From assembly GCF_933775445.1 (NCBI RefSeq), contig NC_065876.1, positions 1,860,001 to 1,924,000 of the forward strand: DNA of 64,000 nucleotides. Direction: 5' to 3'. Of this stretch, positions 26,055 to 36,453 are shown one piece after another. Every line of letters begins with the position of its first letter. Position 1 is the first letter of the stretch. A program made the position numbers and the translations under genes. This DNA is from Argentina anserina (lineage: Eukaryota > Streptophyta > Magnoliopsida > Rosales > Rosaceae). The notes below the pieces were generated by a model. The model had not been told where the DNA came from. It worked only from the letters and a program-made list of their open reading frames with translations, and did no database searches.

Positions 26055-26588
26055 GTGTTCTAAATATCAGATATATCAGTGATATTTAGAAAACGATACG
26101 ATATCACCCATATTGGTTGAATATATCGGTCAATGGTCAAATATTGGTCAAACTCCAATATATCGGTCAAACTTTGATTTTTTAAATTTTTCAATTTTTT
26201 AAATTTTTTTAATATTTATTTCCTCTCTTTTTTGAAAAACTTATATTTTTTTCTTCATTTTTTCATATATATTTTAAATTTTTATTATATTTTAAATATA
26301 TATGATTAATTTAAAGCCTAAATAATCATTCTTAAATACATATTTTTATTATTAGGTGTCGTTCGTGTACTTTAATTGTCACAAAATCAATTATTTATTT
26401 TCTTTAGTTTACTTAGTACCGTTTTTTTAGTTTATTTGATACATATTGAAGTATAATTATATAAATTTTATTGAAAATAAGCAAATCCGATGAAACCGAT
26501 ATATATCGATATATCCCCGATATATTTCCGATATATCGTTTTATCCCTCGACCGATACGATACCGATAAACGATATTTAAACCATTGC
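26055..26588. repeat. GATAT-rich repeat with imperfect inverted ends
   Basis: Both ends are dense in ATCGATAT/CGATACGATA words. The left starts near TAAATATCAG and the right ends near CGATATTTAAACC, forming an imperfect inverted pair around an extremely AT-rich core. The composition is unlike the flanks. It resembles a dispersed non-autonomous repeat, but I see no clear target-site duplication, so the class is open. Confidence 0.4.
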
Positions 26589-27149
26589 CATCACTTGCTA
26601 ATAGAATGAATTGAGAGCTTTCCATATGGGTCAAGGTAGCTAGGTCAATGCACCATCAATCCTTTTTCCTCTTGAACTTGAAATTAATATTCTTTTTTAT
26701 CACCCAAATTGCTATTGCTAGCTGCTGATCATGACCTGGTTTGGTTTTTGAGTCTTACATGTGACAAAACAGTGGTCCTATTCACCAGAATGGAATAAGC
26801 TAGTTATTGAGAAAAATGAATTATTCAAATGCAATGAGAAGAATCAGTGATCAAACTAAATCAACCAAGATTCCTAATTGCAGGTTGGCCATATGCTGGT
26901 CTAGGCCATCACAGACTTTATCGCATCAAGACAGCGATTGCATTCATACTGGGTTTTAAGAATAAGGCACCAGTCGTTACAGATTCCAAGGAATCAGTGT
27001 TACTGGTCAACCCAGATTGAAGTTAACTTCACTTCCAAGTTGGAAGAAACACTGTTATTTTACAGAGATGATACATCTTACCGATTATGATCCTTTTGCT
27101 GCTGGTAGCTTGGACAACAAGCATATTCAGCATTCTGAGCCCTAATATA
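26589..27149. other. Intergenic, nothing recognised
   Basis: Between two repeats. No coding frame, RNA gene or inverted repeat was identified. Confidence 0.4.
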
Positions 27150-27157
27150 ATTGGAAC

Positions 27158-27775
27158 CAGGGGCGGACCTAGGTGCATGATATGGTGGACTCAAGTCCAC
27201 CCACATTTTGGGCAAAAAAAAATCTTTATATATATATATATATATATTAGTATAGGGCTTTTACATTAGTAATGTTACTAATGATCTTATGTTATCCACA
27301 AAAAGAGCCCTCACTCTTTCTAGTTGATCACGATAGTGCCTACAACAATGACAGACTAACGAACTTATCACTCTCTTTCTGCTTCAATCTCGTTATCTTT
27401 CTCATTTGTAGTTCGTCTTATTGAGTTTTTTCAATTTTGAGGCCCAATTTAAATGTAATTAATTAAATTTTTAATTTTAAACATTGGAGTAAAGGACTTA
27501 AGATAAGATAATATCTACATTACCTTATTCATTAGTTTATTTATGTGTATATAGCAGCGCGTGTAATATGATCTAGTAGAAGATTAAAGATTTATCGAAC
27601 CGTTTAATTAACTCTTGTATTTTTTTTTTTGCATATGAGGGATTAACTCTTACATCCTACTCTGATTAGGTCTATCTTTCTTTGTTTCAATTAATAAAGT
27701 TGTTTAGCACCGCCGCGAATTTTTTCGTTATAAAATTCAAGTCCACCCATTGTTAGATTCCTAGGTCCGCCACTG
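27158..27775. mobile_element. Non-autonomous hAT-type element with perfect 8-bp target duplication
   Basis: The termini are CAGGGGCGGACCTAGG at the left and, inverted, CAGTGGCGGACCTAGG at the right: 15 of 16 identical. The direct 8-bp flanks ATTGGAAC at 27150-27157 and 27776-27783 are identical. Eight-base duplications and CAGNG-type ends are hallmarks of the hAT superfamily. The 618-bp body is AT-rich without a transposase, so it needs an autonomous partner. A second subterminal inverted motif, CAAGTCCACCC, lies just inside each end. Confidence 0.85.
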
Positions 27776-27783
27776 ATTGGAAC

Positions 27784-28729
27784 ATCTTCAGGGCATTGCC
27801 CTAGTCAAATCGCCCAAAAGGAATTGGCAAATGGGGATTTCCAAAAGGTCGGTCCAGAGGCGCACTTCCTTAACTCAAGGGAGTTAGGACAGAGATTTAA
27901 GGCTACTATTAAGCAACTCTTGCAGTAACAAAGAGCATTACCCTAGTCTACATTGTCATAATCCCACAGACGATCAAGTCAAACAAGAAGTGGCAAATAT
28001 TTGAAGCAGCTGAAAAGCCGACTAGCATTCTAGGTCTCGATCTAGTCTGGGATGCAATTCCAAGTCACTATTAGATGGAAAGGAGATCATACACACATTT
28101 GCATCTTGAATCTGAAGGACCAATTGGTCAGTAATAACAATAATGGAAAAGCATGGCAGCTTCGTTGGCCCCCTGGAACTGCAGACTTGCAGAGGAACGC
28201 ATTAAGTGAGTGAGCTAGGAAGCACACGCCCTCTTCCAGTACTGGCCGATCTGCTGAATATTGAAGAATTCAATTGTAGCACCAACAAGAAAAGCGAAAC
28301 TCAAGATTGAAACTAATTACAAATAAAAAATGATATCAGCAAAGTTAACATTTGATGAAGTTTTTGTTCATTGAAACATGCATTTCAACGTTCAAGCTAA
28401 GTGGCAAAAGTTTCGGTCACAATAGTAAACTATTCGGCTGTATTGTATATAGTTGATCAGATATATATATTATGTCTAATGCTTTTAGTTTTTCAAATGA
28501 CTCTCCACATCCTCAAATTCGAAATCAATACGTTCCAATTACATGTAGGAATCAGGTATGTACATGGAAATTATAATGTTTAATATATGAATACACTTTG
28601 TTGTGCATTAGTCTGATAGGAATAGGAATAGGAATAAGAGAAAACAATCTCGTATTGCAATAGAATTCCTACCCATCCTATCTCTAGGATTCCTTATACC
28701 TATGGTACTATTCCCTATAAAACTGCCAT
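27784..28729. other. Intergenic, nothing recognised
   Basis: About 950 bp between the hAT element and the next MITE. Small ORFs such as 28401-28583 show no family resemblance. Confidence 0.4.
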
Positions 28730-28737
28730 GAATGAAT

Positions 28738-28886
28738 GAAAAATTCTAGTATACAATAATGTATGCTATACATTTCACATCCGACGATTAATATTGTTTT
28801 GTGAGTGGGGTCAAAAAAATAATATTCGTTATGAACCGTCGGATGTGGGATGTATAACATACATTGATGTATAGTAGATTAACCCC
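28738..28886. mobile_element. 149-bp MITE with about 50-bp inverted arms
   Basis: The two arms are near-complementary across roughly 45-50 bp each. Both inner ends read CACATCCGACG and its complement, separated by about 50 bp. The flanks carry the direct repeat GAATGAAT (28730-28737 and 28887-28894). The transcript would fold into a long hairpin. It has no coding capacity. The superfamily is uncertain, and an 8-bp duplication would favour hAT. Confidence 0.65.
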
Positions 28887-28970
28887 GAATGAATCACACA
28901 TTCTTTTAGAGGCTCCTTTACTCAATCCAATCAAACTCCTTCCCTTTCTGGCGTTTGAAGAGTAGCAAAG

Positions 28971-30472
28971 ATGGCAGAGCGTAAGGTTATCAACAAGTAC
29001 TACCCGCCGGATTTCGACCCGTCCAAGCTGCCCCAAGCCCGGCGGCCGAAGACCCAACAAATTAAGGTTAGTATGATGCTTCCGATGAGCATTAGATGCA
29101 ACACCTGCGGAAACTACATCTACAAAGGCAGAAAGTTCAACTCGCGTAAAGATGTCGTTGGCGAGAAGTATTTGGGAACTCAAATCTTTAGATTTTACTT
29201 CAAGTGCCCCGAGTGCTCGGCGGAGCTTGCGATGAAGACGGACCCGCAAAACTCAGACTATGTAATGGAGCCCGGGACTATCTGAAACTTTGAGCCTTGG
29301 CTTAATGAGGATGAGGACGCGGATAAGGAGAAACAGAAGAGGGAGTCAGAAGAGACGGGAGATGCTATGAAGTCTTTGGAGAAGAACAGTGGATTTGAAA
29401 CGGGAGATGGATATCCTTGCTGCTTTGGATGAGATGAAGTTCAGCCGTCCAGGCAAGCAACTGTGAGTGTGGATGAGATGTTCGAAGCTCTGCAACATCC
29501 GCTTGCGCACAATAAGAAAAGGCTGGAGTGTTAAACAGCGACAAGCGTGGCCCATGGACTAACTGTACCGATATTGTCCCAACTTAACCACTTCACAGGT
29601 GTTGGGTTTTAATCACAAAAGGCCTCGGTACAATTGGTTATTATCCACTCATTTATAAGCTTTATTTTCTTTGTCACTTCTTAGATGTGAGATCTTTCCT
29701 CTCCAACACGCCCCCTCACGTGCAACTTAATTTTTAGGTCCGCACGTGACAGATTAACATCCCACATACTGGGATGAAAGAAACTAAGGTCCAGTAACCA
29801 ACGACACTTAGTGGTAATCCAATCGGAAATCTTCCGATTGCATGACAAAGTGGCACCCAACTCGGGCCCACGAAAGATTGGAGGCGCGACTGGAGAGGGA
29901 CCCGCTCTAATACCATGTTAAACAACGACAAGCGTGGCCCGTGGACCAACTGTACCGATATTGTCCCAACTTAACCACTTCACAGGTGTTGGGTTTTAAT
30001 CACAAAAGGCTTCGGTACAATTGGTTATTATCCACTCACTTATAAGCTTTATTTTCTTTGTCACTTCTTAGATGTGGGATCTCTCTTCTCCAACATGGAG
30101 GAGGACAAGCACTTGTAAAATCGATCGTATTCCATAACTCAAGATTATGTTCGAAGAATTCATGATCATGATTTAGATGATAATGAAGATTTATTAGAGC
30201 CTAATCAAGATCATAGCAAACCAACAGATGCATTGACGAAAACCAGTATTTTTGATAGCTCGAGCAGCAGAGGGAAACAGAATGGTCCAGAAGATTCTAA
30301 AATCATTTCCAAGTCTCCAACTGCTGGGCTGCTTGTAGTTAAGAAACAAATGGTGGCTAAAGTTAACAATTTGGCGAAAGTAGAAGACCAGAGACAAGTT
30401 GGGGAATATGATGGAAGCAATGTGTAACAATCTCTGTGCCAATTCTACAACAGTGATGATAGTGATGAGTAG
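28971..30472 (+). pseudogene. YJU2: Processed pseudogene of YJU2/CWC16 splicing factor, split by a TRIM
   Basis: The frame from 28971 encodes [20 protein letters not shown] and the zinc-binding [11 protein letters not shown] and [10 protein letters not shown] motifs of the CWC16/Yju2 family, which joins the spliceosome around the first splicing step. No introns interrupt it, as expected for a retrocopy. It is dead. A TGA at 29283-29285 replaces an expected Arg. Frameshifts follow near 29390 and near 29440. A 567-bp TRIM (29529-30095) sits inside it, and a TAA lies soon after. Recognisable C-terminal coding resumes after the TRIM (DYVRRIHDHDLDD; TKTSIFDSSSSRGKQ) and ends with an acidic LCQFYNSDDSDE and TAG at 30470-30472. 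No clear poly-A tail or flanking duplication was found. Confidence 0.9.
29529..30095 (-). mobile_element. Complete TRIM (terminal-repeat retrotransposon in miniature)
   Basis: Two 180-bp LTRs (29529-29708 and 29916-30095) are nearly identical, differing at only a few positions. On the minus strand each starts TGTTGGAG and ends TTTAACA. Immediately inside the minus-strand 5' LTR lies TGGTATTAGAGCGGG, a primer-binding site of the initiator-Met tRNA type. Just before the other LTR lies a purine tract, GTGAGGGGGCG. The internal region is 207 bp without coding capacity. The 5-bp target duplication TGGAG flanks both sides (29524-29528, 30096-30100). Removing the element plus one duplicate rejoins the YJU2-like frame. 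Confidence 0.93.
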
Positions 30473-30880
30473 TACTACCCAGATTGATCCATCCATAGAC
30501 GAAATATATTTGAATTCAAGGCCTCTCTGGTACCATTCTTCACAAAAGAGACTGGTGTATCTTTTACGTTGTACAAAAAAATTCATAAAATTGATGTTAT
30601 TGATGTTTATAGTTCCATATTTAGTTTCTGGATATCAAGGCCTAAAATTATTTACCTTACCATCCAGAACGTCTTATTTGCTATAGGGCCTCATTGCCAT
30701 GCGGCAACTTGCAAGCAGCAGTTTTGTCTTTTGACTTGACCTGACCAAGCATCTCAGCTACAGTTCTGCATCGGCACTGGTTTCCTGGCCGGATCACATC
30801 CCCATAAAAAGCCATTTCAATTATGTCAAGCTCCTTATCTGCAAGTTAAAGAGATGCATGTCTCACCAGTTCTATTAAGT

Positions 30881-30953
30881 GCTGATAGAACAATAATTGT
30901 GTAACCCTAATGTATTAAGTGATATATGGCTTACCAATTATTGTTCTATCAGC
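30881..30953. repeat. Perfect 19-bp hairpin
   Basis: GCTGATAGAACAATAATTG at 30881-30899 is followed, after 35 bases, by its exact complement at 30935-30953. It lies in the last intron of the HNH pseudogene, just upstream (minus strand) of exon C. It may be a tiny MITE relic. Confidence 0.8.
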
Positions 30954-30959
30954 ATTTTA

Positions 30960-31789
30960 GCATCTCACACCATAAGATAAAATTAGTAAGGTATAAGTGA
31001 TATATGGCTTACCACTTTAGCATATTTTTTAGCATCTTTTTTGCCTTTTGTTTTTAAACTCTCACCATAAGGTATAAATGGTAAGGTATACATATGGCTT
31101 TTGAATGACAACGGCTATTATTTGAAGCCTGATTGAAAAAACGGCTAATATTTTTTTTGTCAACATCTATAACGGCTAGTTAACAGACATTTTTGAAAAT
31201 TCTATATAAACACATATTCATCACATCAAGAGGTGATGATGATCTTCAGGAGTACTAAATTCGGTGATTAGTAACTTCTTTTAATATTTATGTATTATTT
31301 AGTTATTTTACTTTTATGCATCAGTGTGTATGATACTTTTTCCGAGCTCGGAGGTCATTCTCGAGAAGATTTTGAAGAGGCCGTTAATTATCGTTTATAA
31401 ATCATAAGTAATTATTATACATTAAAATAATTTAACTCGACCATATTCAATAGTTGACTCATATGAAAGAGCTCACTACGAGGTTCATGATGGTATAATA
31501 GTTATTTATAAAAAATAAAAATAAGCATGGTATTTATGGAGAAAATTAATATGTAATTAAAATTAAAATGGATATAATTGGAATATTAGAAAAAGTATGA
31601 GGATAGATTGAGAAGAAAATGAAAAAATAAAAAAAAATATAACTCATTTACCTTACGGAATGGAATGCCATAGATAGCATTCCACTGTTCACATTAGGCA
31701 AAAAAAAAATTGAGAAAATGGGGGATACCTTATGGTGAGAGGTGTTGGTAATGTATATTGATGGTTTTAGCTTATGGTGAGAGATGGTC
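30960..31789. mobile_element. Inverted-repeat element in the HNH pseudogene intron (Harbinger-like ends)
   Basis: GCATCTCACACCATAAG at 30960-30976 mirrors CTTATGGTGAGAGATGGTC at 31771-31789. Further inverted copies of CTCACCATAAGGTAT occur at about 31062 and 31728. The ends resemble PIF/Harbinger-type MITE termini, but the flanking trinucleotides (TTA and TAA) do not form a proper direct duplication, so the boundaries are tentative. No coding capacity. Confidence 0.45.
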
Positions 31790-32405
31790 TAAAAAAATAA
31801 TGTAGCTTTAAATACAAAGTTGCATACTTGCTTCCAAAGAGGCGAGAAGGCATTCGCATAAGATAACCCACCAAACTATCTATTCTGATTTAACTCAACC
31901 AGATAGGCGTCTTAAGTTTGGAATATTTTTTTCCAAGACCTACCTACAACCAGATCAACATCAAAAGTTCACTAGCATGCAGTGATTGACGACTTTCAAG
32001 TGTTCATCAAAACTCCCGTTTTGGATTCAAAGCAGAAAAGCAGTTCACCACATGGATTGAGCAATGATGTTGGGACGATAAAGCAAGCAAGATCAACTAG
32101 ATTAACAAAAGCACATTCTAAGGGTTGATTATAGCATGGACAATGGCAACCAACAACACCTGAGATTAGTCTAGTCCACCACCTTTCTATTCTCTGGGAC
32201 TGCAAGTTTAGGGCACTAATAACTTGAAACAGAGTAGTACACTAGTAATGCACCTCGCGAAAAACAACAGATGCCAACACAAGACTAATACCAAAGAAAG
32301 AAGCAATCAAGGGAGCACATATACCTGTAAACTTGACATCACAAGAGTACCCTTTCAATTCATTCTCGTCGACCCCCTCTTTGTTAGATTTGAATATGTT
32401 CACTC

Positions 32406-33396
32406 TGTAGAACGAAAATCTGAAAAAACAAATGAGAGTGCAGACACGTGTACAAATACAATGTAATTTATTGATAATGAAGCACGAGGTTACAATATTT
32501 GTGAACTCCTCTGATTCTATCTCCGTATGTAACTTGGCTCAAGGGTGACATGCACTTGATCTTGAGAATTTGAGTTTGGATTTGAATTTGATGAAAACCG
32601 AGTGATTTGGTAGCTTGATGATTCTTCGTGGACTTGAATTTGGATTTAGATTTGACGAGAAGAACGAACGATTTGGTAGCTTGATGATTTTCGTGGACTT
32701 GGGTTTAGATTTGGATTTGACGAAGAACGAGCGATTTGGTAGCTTGATGATTCTTCGTGGACTTGAGTTTGGATTTGGATTTGACGAAGAACGAGCGATT
32801 TGGTAGCTTGATGATTCTTCGTGGAATTGGGTTTGGATTTAGATTTGACGAAGAACGAGCGATTTGATAGCTTGATGATTCTTCGTGGACTTGGGAGACT
32901 TCAGGATTTCTCGAGAGTGATCTTGCTCAAGTGATTTTCTCTCTTATTCTCCAGTCTCATTCTCTTCATGTTGAAAGGGGTATTTATAGTGTCAAGGCTT
33001 CTTTTTAAAAAATATTTTAATGACACTTAAAATAATAATTTTCTTTAATAGTATAATTAAATCAATATGTATTTTATGATTAATTTAAAATTAGTTATTT
33101 TCATAACTAAATTTAAACATATTCAAATAATTGATTTAATTATAACTTTAAAAAATTTATTAATTTAATCAAATATCCGATTACCATTTCGAATCGTCAA
33201 TGACATTCAATTTCCGATTTAAGTCGGAATCACGTAGCTTCGATTATGATCATCCATTTATGTGCTGACACAAGTTTTATTTGGATCTGCACTAACATTG
33301 TTGACTTTTGGGTCACGTGTGCAATTTTTTCGGGCTTTTAGTCGATTTAATCATTTAATGAAGATAATTTACTTCATTAAATTTCATGTGTCTACA
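32406..33396 (-). mobile_element. Solo LTR, 991 bp, inserted in an HNH exon
   Basis: On the minus strand the element begins TGTAGACACATG and ends GTTCTACA, so it has TGTAGA/TCTACA terminal inverted hexamers of the TG...CA type. The 5-bp duplication CACTC flanks it (32401-32405, 33397-33401). There is no internal domain, primer site or second LTR, hence a solo LTR left by LTR-LTR recombination. Removing it and one duplicate restores an uninterrupted ILQTRVNIFKSNK reading in the pseudogene. It contains the 64-bp minisatellite at 32600-32895. Confidence 0.85.
32600..32895. repeat. 64-bp minisatellite within the solo LTR
   Basis: Four full units of about 63-66 bp and a partial fifth, each with the core GATTTGGTAGCTTGATGATT. 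They differ by single-base changes and short indels. The ORF at 32615-32806 is a product of this repeat, not a gene. Confidence 0.85.
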
Positions 33397-34075
33397 CACT
33401 CTTGTTTGAAGAATCTAGCAATTTTCGGCTACAGATTCACCACATGCATTACAATCCAAGATCTCAACAAACTCAAACAAAAAGAAAAATTAAATCTTCT
33501 CTTTCGAATATATTGTGAACTGATAAACAAACAAAAAGACAACAGCTTTAGAACCCTTATTTCCCTCTATTACTAAGCTTTTGCAAAACCAAAATGCCAA
33601 ATAAAGTAACCGACACTATTCTCTATGCTACAATGCAATCCAAAACTACAAGACCCAATCTTGGACAGGACCACACTACTTGAGAAGCAAAGCCCAGAGA
33701 CCCAATCCAACAATGAGCTCAATCAATCAGTATATTTACTAAAATCGACAAATTCCAAAAACCCAGATCAATCATGAATGTAAATAAAGGAACTGAAGCA
33801 TTAAACATTTAAACTTGAGAAAAAGAGAAAAGGTGGGGCCCTTGGAGTAGGGGAGGATGTGATCATACTCGAAGCAGAGGCAGCCCTGGCAATTGCAGAA
33901 GCGCTTACAGACAACGTTGCCGGCGCCGTCTTTGCGCCACCTCTAAGGGTGTCGACCTGGCACTATTGCGGCGTTCGACCAGCCCTTGCTCTTTGCTTTT
34001 GTGTTGAAGAATCACGGCCTATCTTCGCTGTTACTGCCGCCGCGAGAGCGATGAGGTGAAGATGAAGACGATGAC

Positions 34076-34875
34076 TATTAAATTATGTACTTCTAAAAAA
34101 TACCTTTTTACATCTCAGGTTAATATACAAATATAAATTTTATAGTTAAAACATAAAAATTTTCAGAAAATCACATATTCACAATAATAATAATTCATTT
34201 TTCCACACAATAAAAAAAAGAAGCTAGAAATCTAATCCTCGAAAGTTGTTCTAACTGAAGAATCCATTGTTCTCAAGACACGAGTTACTGTTACTGTTAC
34301 TTGTTACACTAATTATGTTGACTTCAGCACACAACTTCATCGAAGTGGAAATTTGCCTTGCAGTAATTTCTTGTACAAAGTTTGCAAGATTAATCTATCA
34401 ACGTGTAAGGGCAATAAATTTTAATAGGATGCAAATTCGCTCCCCGCCTTTGATCTCATACGTCCAATATAAACATGGACACAAAGCTATGCTAATAGTG
34501 CAAAACTTACAAACGATTTATTTATCTTAAGTTTTGTACTTTTGTTTGTTGTTGTTACCACTACCTGTGTTCCAACTAGTTTATTGTCATATATTTATCT
34601 ACTACGGTTTAGTACACAACTTCAAAATCCTTCAATTCAGCTGAATTGTGGAGATCATAATAAAATTACATAATAGTGGAAATAAGAAAAAACATGATAC
34701 ACATCAATACATATTTATGTATATTTTATCAGTTATCCTTCCACTATCAAGTTAGTGATAAACAACAAATGTTTCTTTATCCATCAAGGCATGTAGGGCA
34801 TTGCATATTGACGTCTATTTTATAGAGGCTTTCTCAAGTTAACATCTGTTGGACAATCACTGAATTACATGATAA
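34076..34875. other. Intergenic, nothing recognised
   Basis: AT-rich spacer between the 5' end of the HNH pseudogene and the transporter stop codon. It may include the transporter 3' UTR at its right end. Confidence 0.45.
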
Positions 34876-36453
34876 CTACGAAGTAAAAGAATAGGCAGAT
34901 ATGAAGAAGTTATATGTGATCATACAATAGGTCTTCGTCCAGAACAATCGGGTAGAAGAAACATCAACACTCACTTTTTTAACAGCCGCATATGTACCCA
35001 TCACACCAACAGCCACAGCCAAAACCATAATGCTTCCGATGATCAAGACTTCCACATCAAATTTCTGATATAGACGGAATATCTTCAAGTAGCACACGCA
35101 TGGAAGCAAAATGGAAATCATTACGCCAAGAATTGCGCCAACAAGTCCTGTCAAAGACTCAAAACGAGGAAAAGCTAAAGCCACTATAACTGTGCTAACC
35201 AACAACAAGCTCCTTATGAGTATCCAAAATGGCTTGCTCTGCAATTTCTTCGGTAAATTCATCTCGATGGCATCTGCTATAGGTGAGATTATCAGTGCAT
35301 ACTTCACTAAAGGAGCAGCTAAACTAGTGTATATGACAAGTTTTGAACTGAGTTTGCTTGGAGACATGTTCAGAATCACTTGAGACTTTACGTCCTCTCC
35401 ATACATCATATTACCAAGAATGGCCACCAGCATGTAGTTAACAGTGCATACGAAAAAAGTAATCACCAGAACCTGAAAACAAAAACATTTGTTTTTTTTA
35501 AAACATTAGTTCAATCACATGTTAGGATAGTTTAATTATTATTATATATACTAATCAAACAATGGTTTTGACGTGAATTACTATACCATGAAGATGTGAT
35601 TTTTTTTGTTTGTTTCATTGAAGAGTACAGGACTGGAAAGACTGGATGTGCTCCATAACAAAATGCATACAAACTAAGAGCAGTCGGAAGTCCTTTCCAA
35701 TCGAATATCTCTTCTCTTGCTCCGGAGAACCCTACTCCATCAAAACCAACCCAAACAGTGCCGCCATTGATTACAATGGTCGAAAAAATCCCACATAAAG
35801 AGATGTAGGAAAGCAATCTCAAATCCTTTAACCACATTGAAGGTATTATTATCAAACCCGCAAGCATTGTGAAAAGTGGTTTTCCGGCCACATGAAATCC
35901 ACCAAAATTGACTCTGAGGTGTGGGAATAAATTAACCAAATTATCAGCCTCCATTATCAACAATCCCGCTGGGACTAAGTAAACCTCAAGGTATAGGAAA
36001 ATGGATACAAATATTCTGCCATTTCCCCCAAATGCCCGGAAAGCCACGTCGGAATACGTCTTTATTGATGTGCTGGTGTTCATGCATTTGGTGAGCAGCA
36101 ATCCGGTGTGGCAAGTTGTAATAACCATGACCAAAAGAAGACCAAGACTTAACCATCCAGATTGTGAAAGTGCATAAGGAGTCGTATGCAATCCGATTCC
36201 TATTACAAGAGTTTAGGTCTGATTAAGACCTGATTTGAATGAATAGTTGAACAAAAATTGAATTGAAAGAAACAATAACGAAAGAGTCTATGTCTGGTTA
36301 AACAATCATGTGAATAAATAGTGGAACAAGAACGAAAATTGATCAAATTGAAACAAACAATTGCGAACCTGATAGGGCATTGAATCCATTGAAGCAAGTC
36401 TTTGCAAAACTAGCTCCTTTAGTACGTGGAAGATCCATTAGCTGATCCGCCAT
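34876..36453 (-). CDS. AVT1: AVT1-like vacuolar amino-acid transporter, with an apparent 1-base frameshift
   Basis: Three exons: 36369-36453 (start MADQLMDLPRTKG), 35587-36199 and 34876-35472. The product belongs to the AAAP/AVT1 family: FAKTCFNGFNALSGIG then PYALSQSGWLSL at the first helices, about eleven membrane segments overall, and a short hydrophilic N-terminus as in the AVT1H-K-type members. Known AVT1 proteins move neutral amino acids across the tonoplast, driven by protons. Exons 1+2 total 698 bp, one short of a codon multiple. The only GT donor that fits (after ...TTCATG at 35587) is reached in frame only if the 8-A run (8 T on the plus strand, 35600-35607) had nine. As written, exon 2 is frameshifted and the spliced message would stop early. 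With the extra base the protein would be about 431 aa. This is either an assembly homopolymer error or a recent null allele. Confidence 0.82.

Larger units (their letters stand above)
30681..34075 (-). pseudogene. Decayed HNH-endonuclease gene (At3g47490-like), three exons, middle exon split by a solo LTR
   Basis: Exon A (about 33838-34075) encodes GAGNVVCKRFCNCQGCLCFE followed by YDHILPYSKG, the Cys-rich and His parts of a plant HNH domain. Exon B (32325-33441) encodes GESVAENC then ILQTRV, is interrupted by the LTR at 32406-33396, and resumes with FKSNKEGVDENELKGYSCDV. Exon C (30681-30838) encodes DKELDIIEMAFYGDVIRPGN and ends KLPHGNEAL. The frame is continuous across B-C, with donor after 32325 and acceptor before 30838. 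Stops interrupt it: TGA at 34012-34014, TAG at 33943-33945 (before RWRKD) and TAG at 33415-33417. A Cys of the expected zinc cluster reads Trp (KGWSN). The exon A donor and exon B acceptor also lack GT and AG. Exon C is still intact. A start codon was not found. The family assignment is from recognition, not alignment. Confidence 0.8.

Noticed and set aside
32615..32806. 63-codon repetitive ORF
   Set aside because: It is a translation of the 64-bp minisatellite in the solo LTR.
32380..33450. A long terminal inverted repeat around the 32.4-33.4 kb element
   Set aside because: The outer similarity (CTGTAG..CGAAAAT words) is between LTR end and HNH coding sequence and appears to be chance. The TGTAGA/TCTACA termini and CACTC duplication define the element better as a solo LTR.
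33859..34059. 66-codon plus-strand ORF
   Set aside because: Antisense shadow of HNH exon A, whose minus-strand frame has clear Cys/His motifs.
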